Source: an uncultured Clostridia bacterium
GTDB lineage: Bacteria > Bacillota > Clostridia > Peptostreptococcales > Anaerovoracaceae
Length of the DNA: 42,235 nt
Reading direction: 5' to 3'
Assembly: GCA_945828095.1 (NCBI GenBank)
Contig: CALZOZ010000009.1
Coordinates: 1-42,235, forward strand
Below the pieces are notes generated by a model. It made no database searches and was not told the DNA's origin. It was given only the letters and a program-made list of their open reading frames with translations. How positions within the stretch are numbered: the stretch's first letter is position 1; every line of letters begins with the position of its first letter. A program made the translations under genes and the position numbers. This document shows positions 17,826 through 25,057 of this stretch, in pieces.

Positions 17826-17936
17826 TCATAGCAAGACCGCTCGTAGACTTTGGGCAAAATTGCAAACGCGCACCTGCCGGTGCTTGAACGGTGCAATTTT
17901 GCAGCCAAAGTCTAAGCTTGCTTCCGTCTGCTATGA
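17826..17936. repeat. Long interrupted palindrome, about 111 bases
   Basis: Three pairs of perfect arms are nested: TCATAGCA (17826-17833) with TGCTATGA (17929-17936), AGACTTTGG (17845-17853) with CCAAAGTCT (17905-17913), and CAAAATTGC (17855-17863) with GCAATTTTG (17893-17901). An apical CACC/GGTG pair closes the structure. As RNA it would form one long hairpin; as DNA, a cruciform. Confidence 0.85.
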
Positions 17937-17981
17937 AGCCACGCTCGGTCAAACGGTTCGCTTAGCACACCCCAGGCTCCA

Positions 17982-18250
17982 TGTTTAATTCTTTGCTAAA
18001 AATTTGCTTATTACGGCAGCCTGCATTTGAGGTTTCGAACGATTTCGCAGGAGCAGCTTGAAGCGGTAAACAGGCTTGCGCCATATGAGCAGTAAGAATT
18101 AAACTCTGTTTGAGCACATTGAAGCATACAGGGCGAGTTAGTTTAATTCTCTGCGAATAAAGCAAACTGTTTTTGCGTTTCCTGCGACGAGGACAAAGAG
18201 AGAAATCTCTAAGGCAGGCTGCAGCAAAGGTATTTTTAGCAAGAATAAAC
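17982..18250. repeat. Imperfect inverted repeat with arms of about 50 bases
   Basis: The left arm (17982-18036) and the reverse complement of the right arm (18195-18250) share TGTTT, ATTCTT, GCTAAAAAT, GCAGCCTGC and GAG-TTTC in order with small gaps, roughly 80 percent identity. Inside sits a second pair, AGAATTAAAC (about 18094-18103) with GTTTAATTCT (about 18140-18149). The right arm ends just before the udk ribosome site. Confidence 0.7.
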
Positions 18251-18260
18251 AGGAGACCAT

Positions 18261-18890
18261 ATGAAAGACATAATCGTAATAGGAATTGCAGGCGGTACAT
18301 GCTCGGGCAAAAGTACCCTCATCAAAAAGATAAAAGAAGAATTCGGAGATGCTATAACTATGCTCAGCCATGACTTTTACTATAAGTCTCACGACGATAT
18401 TCCTTTTGAAGACAGAAAAAAGCTGAATTACGACCATCCGGACTCTTTCGATACCGACCTGATGATAGGACATATAAAGCAGCTTATCAATGGTGAAAGC
18501 ATCGAGAGACCGGTTTACGACTTTACGATTCACAACAGAATCAATGAGACGGTAACCGTAAAGCCATCGAAGGTCATAGTTGTGGAAGGCATTCTCATCT
18601 TTGAAAACAAGGAACTTCGGGATTTGTGCGATATCAAGGTATTCATCGATACCGATGCCGACGTGCGCATAATCAGAAGAATTGTCCGTGATGTCCATGA
18701 GAGGGGCAGGACACTTGAATCGGTGGTTACACAGTATCTGACCACTGTTAAACTGATGCATGAGCAGTTCGTAGAACCAACCAAAAAGTATGTTGATGTC
18801 ATAATTCCTGAGGGCGGATATAATCAGGTCGCACTGGAAATGCTCAACGAAAGAATCTATGCTCTTCTGAAAGGTCGTGAACAGCGTTGA
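18261..18890 (+). CDS. udk: Uridine kinase
   Basis: A 209-residue nucleoside kinase that phosphorylates uridine or cytidine in pyrimidine salvage. The P-loop is GGTCSGKS at 11-18, with Cys at the position that is usually Ala or Ser. Further signatures are DHPDSFD, YDFTIHNR (uridine contact), VVEGILIFEN and RRIVRDVHERGR (lid). Length is normal. The ATG follows CAGGAG. Its TGA overlaps the TTG start of the following exporter gene. Confidence 0.94.
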   Translation: MKDIIVIGIAGGTCSGKSTLIKKIKEEFGDAITMLSHDFYYKSHDDIPFEDRKKLNYDHPDSFDTDLMIGHIKQLINGESIERPVYDFTIHNRINETVTVKPSKVIVVEGILIFENKELRDLCDIKVFIDTDADVRIIRRIVRDVHERGRTLESVVTQYLTTVKLMHEQFVEPTKKYVDVIIPEGGYNQVALEMLNERIYALLKGREQR

Positions 18891-19792
18891 CGGAAAACTC
18901 AAAAGAGAACAAAGCTCTGCTTTATACCTTATTTGTGACACTGGCCCTGTTATGGGGCCTGTCTTTTTTAGGCACGAAAGTGGCCCTTGCAGAACTGGAT
19001 CCCATAGAGCTCCTGGCTGTCAGATGGGGAATGTCCCTGGTTCTTTTCTGCTTGCTTATCGGACTGAGAATCATCAAGGTAAGCTATAAAGGCAAGAATA
19101 TCAGGCTGCTGGTGCTGGCGGTTCTTGTACAGCCGTGTATCTATGCAATTCTAGAGGCATGGGGTATTAATCTGACCACTTCATCGGAAAGCTCAATTTT
19201 TATTGCCGTAGTTCCGCTGATGGTAGTACTTGAGAGCTTTGTATTATTCAAACAGAAGGTTTCAGCTCGTACAGGACTTGGAATCGTAATAGGATTTGCA
19301 GGTGTTTTGACTGCAGTTATTTTTTCACCGGATTTCTCCGCAGGAAGTAAGCTTACAGGATATCTTTTTCTGCTAGGCACGGTTACTGTTGGTGCTCTTT
19401 ATTCCTTGCTTTCAAACCGGCTGGGAAAGGAGTTTTCAACAATGGAAACCACCTTCGGACTGGCAATTGGAGGAGGACTGTTCTTTAACGTGCTTTCTTT
19501 GCTGCAGGGAAACGGCCTTCATCCATATAAGGTGTTCTTAGCCGGAGGACAAACCATGTGGGCGGTGATTTACCTGGGAGTTGGCTGCTCCTTCGCCGCT
19601 TACATAATCTTTAACTATACACTTTCCAGACTGAAGGCGGAGCTTGCAACATGCATACAAACTAATTCCATTACGGTGATTGGCGTTATAGCAGGAATAG
19701 TTTTTGGCGGCGATGCCTGGGGCTGGTATACTATTCTGGGAATGCTGATGACTATTGCTGGAATTGTCATTGCTTCCAGGGATGTGAAATAA
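18887..19792 (+). CDS. EamA/DMT-family transporter
   Basis: A 301-residue membrane protein with ten predicted helices in two repeated EamA units of five. The first unit begins LLWGLSFLGTKVAL and the second begins around residue 155. Such proteins export metabolites or amino acids, but the substrate cannot be told. Translation apparently starts at TTG (18887), overlapping the udk stop in TTGA; no ATG precedes the first helix. Coupling to udk is therefore likely. The gene ends just before a new promoter. Confidence 0.82.
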   Translation: MTENSKENKALLYTLFVTLALLWGLSFLGTKVALAELDPIELLAVRWGMSLVLFCLLIGLRIIKVSYKGKNIRLLVLAVLVQPCIYAILEAWGINLTTSSESSIFIAVVPLMVVLESFVLFKQKVSARTGLGIVIGFAGVLTAVIFSPDFSAGSKLTGYLFLLGTVTVGALYSLLSNRLGKEFSTMETTFGLAIGGGLFFNVLSLLQGNGLHPYKVFLAGGQTMWAVIYLGVGCSFAAYIIFNYTLSRLKAELATCIQTNSITVIGVIAGIVFGGDAWGWYTILGMLMTIAGIVIASRDVK

Positions 19793-19801
19793 AGTACTAC
19801 A

Positions 19802-19830
19802 TTGACAATGATGTAACATTATGGTAATAT
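19802..19830 (+). promoter_or_regulatory. Promoter before the ArpU-like gene
   Basis: TTGACA (19802-19807), a 17-base spacer and TAATAT (19825-19830). It gives a leader of about 45 bases to the gene at 19883. Confidence 0.75.
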
Positions 19831-19882
19831 ACTTTCGGGGAAAGAGTTTGAACGCATAGCAAAAAACTATGGGGGAGAACTT

Positions 19883-20293
19883 ATGAAAGATTATCAGCAG
19901 AAAAAAATGAAGAATCATGTGCTGCCTCAGCCTGTCTACAGGCAGGCATTATGGGCAGTGAAAGATTTGCTGAGACTGAAGAGCAGACTCAGCGAGTTAA
20001 GAAGAGAAGCCTATGTGCCGGGAGAGCGAAACCTGCTCCAGCCTTGTATGGGTTATGGCACGGGATATGTGTGTGATGTTACAGGAAACAGAGCAGCAGA
20101 GATTGCAAACCTGTCGTGGAGAATTGATGCAATCGTCAGTGCCTTTGATACGGTGCCGGAGAAGTACCGGAAGGGCATAGAGAATAAACTTGTATACGAT
20201 GTGCCCTACAATGACGATTTCCATCCAAATACCTGGAAGAAATGGCAGCAGGTTTTTTTGTATTATGTGGCAGAAAATTTGCATATTCTGTGA
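19883..20293 (+). CDS. Small protein resembling ArpU/sigma-70-like phage regulators
   Basis: A 136-residue soluble, basic protein. The order of features (a helical N-terminus with DLLRLKSRLSELRRE, a middle part that counts off helices with AAEIANLSWRIDAIVSAFDTVPEKYRKGI, and a C-terminal NTWKKWQQVFLYYVAENL) resembles the ArpU/RinA-type and DUF1492-like late regulators of Gram-positive phages. There the last segment is a helix-turn-helix related to sigma region 4. No other phage genes are near. Its role in expression of the Tad operon downstream is only a guess. It starts after GGGGGAG. Confidence 0.5.
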   Translation: MKDYQQKKMKNHVLPQPVYRQALWAVKDLLRLKSRLSELRREAYVPGERNLLQPCMGYGTGYVCDVTGNRAAEIANLSWRIDAIVSAFDTVPEKYRKGIENKLVYDVPYNDDFHPNTWKKWQQVFLYYVAENLHIL

Positions 20294-20378
20294 AAAAAAG
20301 AAAAAAATATAAAAAATTTTGAAAATGTGCTGAAAGTAACGTTTCAATATGTTATTATGATAGTGTTAAAAATTGTAA

Positions 20379-20424
20379 GCAGACGCTTTGCCGCCCGACG
20401 AAGGCAGCAGGCGTCTTTTCTTTT
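20379..20424 (+). terminator. Terminator/leader hairpin before the Tad operon
   Basis: AGACGC (20381-20386) and GCGTCT (20411-20416) with an inner GCC/GGC pair, followed by TTTTCTTTT. A possible -10 (TATTAT, 20353-20358) sits only about 25 bases upstream. The hairpin is therefore either the terminator of the gene at 19883, 85 bases away, or an attenuator in the cpaB leader. Confidence 0.65.
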
Positions 20425-20472
20425 ATGACATCTTAAAGCCAAAAGATTTTAAATTAGAAAGGGGATATGTGA

Positions 20473-21069
20473 ATGAAAAAAAGAATCGCCGGAATTGTGC
20501 TGATAGTGCTTTCCGTAGGTGCTCTGGGTTTCTGGGAACTCTGGGGCCGCGAAAATATCACCTATGACAGAGTGCTGGTACTCAAAGAGTCGCTTCCAAA
20601 AAACACCCTGATTACGGCTGACATGCTGAGAGAAAGGAAGGTCGAAAAGGCAGGAGAGGGTGCGATAAGGACCGAACAGAGAAATGAAATTGTGGGTCTT
20701 GAAACTGGTCAGTTTATCCCTGCCGGCACAGAGCTTTATAAGGAGTATTTTCAGGAATCAATTTTTTCCGTAGGTGAAGAACAGGGTAAATACATCCTTT
20801 CCGTACCTGCACAATGGCTCAAGGCCTTTCCTCAGACACTGAGGAGAGGTGACAGGGCCTTTTTTTATTGCGGCGGAGAGCCGGTGACAGATGCAGTGGT
20901 GGCTTATGTCCGTGACGGCACCAATCAGGAAGTTTACTACGGAGACGATGAAAGGCTGACCAGCTCATCATCTGTGAGTCTTATTGAAATTGTAGTCGAC
21001 AAGGAGCAGGCAGCTTTACTGGGAAAACTGGCTGAAAAAGGCAATAAGTTTGTAGTCCTGTACTATTAG
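20473..21069 (+). CDS. SAF-domain protein, CpaB/RcpC-like
   Basis: A 198-residue protein with one N-terminal membrane helix (about 4-23) and a SAF domain (about 35-95: VLVLKESLPKNTLITADML, GLETGQFIPAGTELYKEYF). A CpaB-type beta domain follows (YILSVPAQWLKAFPQTLRRGD, VVAYVRDG). In Tad pilus systems CpaB spans membrane to periplasm; in this monoderm setting it would face the wall. It is the first gene of a compact operon with the secretion ATPase and membrane platform proteins. It starts after AAAGGGGA. Confidence 0.75.
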   Translation: MKKRIAGIVLIVLSVGALGFWELWGRENITYDRVLVLKESLPKNTLITADMLRERKVEKAGEGAIRTEQRNEIVGLETGQFIPAGTELYKEYFQESIFSVGEEQGKYILSVPAQWLKAFPQTLRRGDRAFFYCGGEPVTDAVVAYVRDGTNQEVYYGDDERLTSSSSVSLIEIVVDKEQAALLGKLAEKGNKFVVLYY

Positions 21070-21083
21070 CGGGGAGAAAGAAG

Positions 21084-22475
21084 GTGGATAATGGGATGAA
21101 CTTTGAGGAAGTATGCCGCCGGGTGGAGGCGGAGCTTGAAAGCCGCTGGAAATCTGCAGATGAGATAGACCGCATGATGCGGCTTGAAAAAGAGAAAAGA
21201 GCCATTATGGGATTTGAAGAGGAAATGGCCGAATACAGACAGCTGATAGGTAAGATAATATGTAATGAAGGCCTTGAAGACTCGGAGTATCCACGATGGT
21301 ACAAAAGTCTTAACGAAGGAGTATTCAATGAACTGTACGGATTGGCAGGACTGGCTCCATGGGCTTATGACGAGACAGAAGAATACAGGAATTCGTCGTC
21401 GGCAAAACTTATAGGCGAAAGGCTCTATTGCCTGATTGACGGCGTATCCCGGCTGCAGCCCCAGACCATATCCGACAGAAGGAGAGAACAGCTCAAGCGT
21501 GCATTGCTTTTAGCAACACCCAGAGAAAGACTGGAGGATGGCTTTCACGAGATATATCTGAGAAACGGCATAAGAATAACCATATATTCCGGCGAAAAGA
21601 CCAAGGACGGGCAGGACGTAATGGTATTCAGAAAGTATATTTTGCAAAAACTAACATTCCAGGAGCTGGTGCGGCTGGGGACTATTCCTGATAATGCGTC
21701 GAGGCTTTTTAAGGTCATGACCGACATCGGTTTTAATGTGATTTTTGCCGGTCCTGTAAGATCAGGCAAGACAACTTTCATGCAGGTCTGGCAGTGCTGC
21801 GAAAACCCGGAACTTGAGGGTCTGGCTATATCAACTGATCCTGAAACGCCATGGAACCTTCTCATGCCCGAGGCCCCCATAATGCAGCTGGTTGCCGACG
21901 GGAAGGAACTTGAGGGTCTGACAAAATCCCTTCTTAGAGGTGATAACGACTATGTACTGCTTGAAGAGATGCGAGATGCGGCGGCTTACAGGCTGGCTAT
22001 TGATATTATTTCCACAGGTACACATCGCAGTAAGGTCACTGTACATACCTCGGACCCGGTAAATCTTCCCTTGCAGATGGCTTCGCGGATATGTGAAAGA
22101 TACGGCGGCAGCCTGCAGGGGGTTGTTCAGCAGATTTTCAGCGGCTTCGGTTATGTACTGGAACTTTGCAGCAGGGAGGATAATCGGGCACAAAAGAGGC
22201 TGAAAGCAATATGGGAGTACTGCTACGATGGAGTCAGTGATATGCCCTCAGCACACCTGATATGTCAATATGACATGACAGAGGACGACTGGAAATGGAA
22301 ATATCATCTGGGCGATGACAAGAAAAAAATCGGCAGTCTTGCTCCGGAAAGGATGAGAGAGATGGAGAAAATACTAAAAGAACTTGAAGCAAGGAACCCA
22401 ATAAGGGAAAATACTGTTATTTATCCTAGATATTATAGACCTGAGATTATGGAAAATCCGGAGAGGTACAGATGA
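21084..22475 (+). CDS. Secretion ATPase of the Tad/Flp pilus system, TadA/CpaF-like
   Basis: A 463-residue type II/IV secretion ATPase. Walker A GPVRSGKT lies at 223-230, the Walker B-like VLLEEMRD at 291-298, and the histidine-containing VTVHTSDP at 318-325. An N-terminal domain of about 190 residues precedes the core, as in CpaF. I give GTG 21084 after GGGGAG as start; ATG 21096 after AAGGTGG is nearly as good and removes four residues. It overlaps the next gene by four bases. It would power assembly of a surface filament made from the small proteins at the end of the operon. Confidence 0.85.
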   Translation: MDNGMNFEEVCRRVEAELESRWKSADEIDRMMRLEKEKRAIMGFEEEMAEYRQLIGKIICNEGLEDSEYPRWYKSLNEGVFNELYGLAGLAPWAYDETEEYRNSSSAKLIGERLYCLIDGVSRLQPQTISDRRREQLKRALLLATPRERLEDGFHEIYLRNGIRITIYSGEKTKDGQDVMVFRKYILQKLTFQELVRLGTIPDNASRLFKVMTDIGFNVIFAGPVRSGKTTFMQVWQCCENPELEGLAISTDPETPWNLLMPEAPIMQLVADGKELEGLTKSLLRGDNDYVLLEEMRDAAAYRLAIDIISTGTHRSKVTVHTSDPVNLPLQMASRICERYGGSLQGVVQQIFSGFGYVLELCSREDNRAQKRLKAIWEYCYDGVSDMPSAHLICQYDMTEDDWKWKYHLGDDKKKIGSLAPERMREMEKILKELEARNPIRENTVIYPRYYRPEIMENPERYR

Positions 22476-23440
22476 TGACAGAGCTTTTTTTAATATTTCT
22501 GCTGTTGGCAGGAATAACAGTTCTTTCTTGGGACCTTATTATGGAGTTGTCTTCTAAATGCAGAGAAGGGCTGGAGAGGTTGATTTTGGGATTTAAGGAA
22601 GAGAAGAATGCCGGACAAAGTCGAAAAAGCGGGAGAAGAAACTTGTGTACCGGAGTATATGAGCATATTCGCCTGCTTTTACAGATTACACTGGGCATGG
22701 GAACTGACAGGAGCATTAAGGCATTCGTCGTTGTATCATTTATTCCGGCTGCTGTTTTATCAGCTTTTCTGATTGGAAGAATTCCGGGAAGGCTTGCCGC
22801 CGCAGCCTCTTTTAGCGGGGGATTCCTCCCTTATGCCCTCCTTCGCCGCAGGCTTCAGAAGATCAGAGTGGAAAGCTCCAGGGAGGGTGAGATACTCATT
22901 ACGGAACTTCTGGAAAACTATAAAATCAAGTACTGCAATATGCAGCAGGCTATTGAGGCTACGGCAGAATCCATAGAGGAAGCACCAAATTCCAGAAGAA
23001 TTCTTTTTAATCTGGCAAGGGGTCTGAATACGGCTGAAAAAAGCCGCATAGGCAGTCTGCTTAAGGAGTTTCGTCTTTCCATAAACACTTCGTGGGGAAA
23101 CATTCTAGCCTCAAATATGGGCTTTGCACTGACCTCAGGTGTGGAAGTGACAGAAGCTCTTACAGATCTTGCGGATACAATCAAAAGGGCAAGAAGAGTG
23201 AACGAATTTGCCAAGAGAGAAAACAACGAAGCTGCCATGATTCTGAAATACCTTGCTCCAGCGGCATATTTTCTCACTGTTGCGGGGGCAATTAAACTCT
23301 TTGGACTTTCAGCGGAAAAATTCTTTTATTATCAGTTTAGAACGGAGGCAGGATTGACTTGGTTTACAATTTCTTTAATTATCTACGTGGCAGGAGTGCT
23401 GTTAAACGCCTGCCTTTCATCCACAAAGCTGGATCTGTGA
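22472..23440 (+). CDS. Tad-type inner membrane platform protein, TadB-like
   Basis: A 322-residue protein with an N-terminal helix, two helices at about 70-110, a cytoplasmic domain with the T2SF pattern (TELLENYKIKYCNMQQAIEATAESIEEAP, LASNMGFALTSGVEVTEAL), and two C-terminal helices. That arrangement is the GspF/TadB platform fold. It overlaps the ATPase gene by four bases (ATGA), which implies translational coupling. The adjacent shorter gene may provide the TadC-like half. Confidence 0.75.
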   Translation: MMTELFLIFLLLAGITVLSWDLIMELSSKCREGLERLILGFKEEKNAGQSRKSGRRNLCTGVYEHIRLLLQITLGMGTDRSIKAFVVVSFIPAAVLSAFLIGRIPGRLAAAASFSGGFLPYALLRRRLQKIRVESSREGEILITELLENYKIKYCNMQQAIEATAESIEEAPNSRRILFNLARGLNTAEKSRIGSLLKEFRLSINTSWGNILASNMGFALTSGVEVTEALTDLADTIKRARRVNEFAKRENNEAAMILKYLAPAAYFLTVAGAIKLFGLSAEKFFYYQFRTEAGLTWFTISLIIYVAGVLLNACLSSTKLDL

Positions 23441-23913
23441 GAAAAACAGCTGCATTGGACAGGGAAATTTACGGAAGTGCAATCACACTGAAAAATCTTG
23501 CACTGGTGCAGAAGGAAAGACCTCTCTCTGCAGATTATATCTTTGAAGCTCTGATGGAGAATTCTTCCGCCTTAAGACCGGCTTACGAGGAACTTATTAC
23601 CCTTTACAGAAGCGGGAGAGATGAAGCTGCTTTCAGAGCCTTTGCCGAAAAAACGGGAAGCCGTGCGGGAAAAAATTTTGCTGCAGTGCTTTCTAAGCTG
23701 GACAGAATTAATCCGGCTGAACTGGTCAAACAGATGGAAGTTTTTCAAAACATAATGGCTGAAGAAAGAATGACGTCAGCCATAAGGAATGCTCAAAGGA
23801 AGAGTGTCCTGGTTACTGCGTGGGCATCAGCATCAGTTTTTGCCCTCTTAATAAATTTTGCAGTCGTAGTGGTATTTATGGATACGCTGGGAATGCTAGG
23901 ACATTTGTTTTGA
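23437..23913 (+). CDS. Short TadC-like membrane protein
   Basis: A 158-residue protein with a mostly helical soluble part and a C-terminal membrane helix (about 130-152: VTAWASASVFALLINFAVVVVF). It has no clear T2SF repeat, so it is only TadC-like by position. I propose GTG 23437, which overlaps the tadB stop in GTGA. An alternative TTG at 23359 lies ten bases after a GGAGG and would add 26 residues with an 82-base overlap. Its place between the platform protein and the small pilin-like genes suggests a role in filament assembly. Confidence 0.5.
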   Translation: MRKTAALDREIYGSAITLKNLALVQKERPLSADYIFEALMENSSALRPAYEELITLYRSGRDEAAFRAFAEKTGSRAGKNFAAVLSKLDRINPAELVKQMEVFQNIMAEERMTSAIRNAQRKSVLVTAWASASVFALLINFAVVVVFMDTLGMLGHLF

Positions 23914-23944
23914 TTTTAAATAGTAACAGAAAGGAGAAGAAACA

Positions 23945-24139
23945 GTGAAAAATCTTATTATTATCATAGGTACTATTCTTTTGGGAGCACTCATTGTAAA
24001 TACCCTTGTGCTGGGTGATGACAACTCTCTTAAGTCTGCAGCAAACGATATTATGGAGGAAGGCACCAAAGCAATAATGGATAACATTAACTTTTCCGCC
24101 CCGGGCGGCGGGGGAGGCATTGAAGGAGGCCAGCAGTGA
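23945..24139 (+). CDS. Small single-helix protein, pilin-like (Tad operon)
   Basis: A 64-residue peptide with an immediate N-terminal helix (KNLIIIIGTILLGALIVNTLVLG) and a short polar tail that ends in a glycine-rich run. The size, helix position and place at the end of a Tad operon suggest a Flp/pseudopilin-like subunit. The usual leader and Glu5 of Flp pilins are missing, so processing by a TadV-type peptidase is doubtful. Starts at GTG after AAAGGAG. The final GTGA overlaps the next gene. Confidence 0.55.
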   Translation: MKNLIIIIGTILLGALIVNTLVLGDDNSLKSAANDIMEEGTKAIMDNINFSAPGGGGGIEGGQQ

Positions 24140-24273
24140 AGCATCTTATTATAATCATCGGAACAATCATTCTAGGATGTCTGATTTTTAATATGATGGC
24201 CGGTGACAGTCCGGGAAGTCTTAAGAATGTGTCCCTGAATGCAATGGAGAAGGCTATGGAGGAGTACGGCTGA
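24136..24273 (+). CDS. 45-residue single-helix protein, related to the preceding one
   Basis: GTG start at 24136 overlapping the previous stop. The peptide begins VKHLIIIIGTIILG, almost the same as the first 14 residues of its neighbour, then has the short tail GDSPGSLKNVSLNAMEKAMEEYG. The neighbour has GDDNSLKSAANDIMEEGTKA at the same place, so the two are tandem duplicates. The AGGAGG of the preceding reading frame serves as ribosome site. Its TGA overlaps the next ATG by one base. Confidence 0.6.
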   Translation: MKHLIIIIGTIILGCLIFNMMAGDSPGSLKNVSLNAMEKAMEEYG

Positions 24274-24686
24274 TGAAGGATTTTATAACTGCAATTGCTT
24301 CACTGCTTATACTGATGATGTTTCTGCTTCAGTTTACAGCAAATCAGACTACATATACACGGATTATGGGTGCGGAGCACAGTATAAAGGAATTTCGACT
24401 AGTTTCCGAGGAAAGGGGCAGTATAAACGGTGAAGATATATTGAGGCTAAAGGATAATATATCGAGCATACTGTGCTGTTCTCCGTCAGAAATATCGGTA
24501 AAGGTCGCGGAGGACAGCGGAGAGTATATAGTGGATATGCCTGTATACGGCATTATAGGTCCTGCAAAAATGATAGGGCTTTCGCCGGAGGAGAATGTGA
24601 AAGTGCACACCTCCAGAGGAGTAATCGCATTCAGAGAGCAGCAGGAAGAAGCGCCTGGGGAAGGGCAGCCGGAGGATGAACTATGA
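24273..24686 (+). CDS. TadE/TadF-like minor pseudopilin candidate
   Basis: A 137-residue protein with one N-terminal helix (about 5-22: ITAIASLLILMMFLLQF) followed by an extracellular domain of about 100 residues and an acidic tail (QEEAPGEGQPEDEL). This is the layout of TadE/TadF pseudopilins, but I see no conserved residue that proves it. It overlaps both neighbours by one to four bases. Confidence 0.5.
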   Translation: MKDFITAIASLLILMMFLLQFTANQTTYTRIMGAEHSIKEFRLVSEERGSINGEDILRLKDNISSILCCSPSEISVKVAEDSGEYIVDMPVYGIIGPAKMIGLSPEENVKVHTSRGVIAFREQQEEAPGEGQPEDEL

Positions 24687-24832
24687 AAAACATGATAATA
24701 ACCATGGCTCTTGTGCTGCTTTTTACTATGCTGATCTGCTTCCAATGGGAACTTAACAGCAGGAATTGGCAGGCAATGGGCAGTGAGGGAAATGATGTAC
24801 CAGGCAGTGCCGCTTTTTTGAAGAATTTTTGA
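24683..24832 (+). CDS. 49-residue single-helix protein closing the Tad operon
   Basis: ATG at 24683 overlaps the preceding stop (ATGA). The peptide has an N-terminal helix (MIITMALVLLFTMLICF) and a short polar tail ending in SAAFLKNF. No homologue recognised. It is the fourth small membrane protein in a row, and an overlap with each neighbour supports that it is translated. The next promoter starts 21 bases after the stop. Confidence 0.5.
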   Translation: MKNMIITMALVLLFTMLICFQWELNSRNWQAMGSEGNDVPGSAAFLKNF

Positions 24833-24852
24833 AGAATTTTGGATAAATTTTA

Positions 24853-24882
24853 TTGACACAATAGCACTTTGAGTAGTAAAAT
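24853..24882 (+). promoter_or_regulatory. Promoter of the riboswitch-ATPase unit
   Basis: TTGACA (24853-24858), an 18-base spacer and TAAAAT (24877-24882), about ten bases before the riboswitch. Confidence 0.7.
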
Positions 24883-24892
24883 GAAATGATGT

Positions 24893-25026
24893 AAGAGGGA
24901 GTAACTGGCACTTTAAGTGTGGTATTTGCGACATCCCAATCGTATGTACGCCCGGCGTCAACGATTCGCATTTATCTTAAATAGTAAGACTTTTACCGTA
25001 TAATAATATGGTAGGAGTCTTTTTTT
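24893..25026 (+). promoter_or_regulatory. yybP-ykoY (manganese) riboswitch with terminator
   Basis: The 5' element AGGGAGTAACTGGC (about 24895-24908) and the 3' element CGCCCGGCGTCAAC (about 24949-24962) are the two conserved strands of the yybP-ykoY motif, which binds Mn2+ between its paired legs. A terminator follows: AGACT...TACC with GGTA...AGTCT (24987-25020) and seven T residues. The next gene is a P-type cation ATPase, a known partner of this riboswitch. High Mn2+ should stabilise the aptamer and allow read-through. Confidence 0.82.
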
Positions 25027-25057
25027 GTAGGCTCCGACGGAAAGAAAGGGAGAAAAA

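Larger units (their letters stand above)
17745..18260. repeat. 516-base non-coding, highly palindromic region
   Basis: No frame here has homologous-looking protein content. The region contains at least two large nested inverted repeats (entered separately) and a smaller one, GGCATCTGC/GCAGGTGCC (about 17744-17792, one mismatch). The sequence GTTTAATTCT occurs at 17983 and again at 18140, and its reverse complement occurs at 18095. The udk ribosome site AGGAG lies at its right edge. A repeated palindromic element or a large structured RNA are the two options; nothing in the sequence decides between them. Confidence 0.55.

Noticed and set aside
17639-18300. Minus-strand frames of about 90-112 codons in the palindromic region
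   Set aside because: They have no ribosome site, odd composition rich in Cys and Arg, and follow from the inverted repeats; no domain seen.
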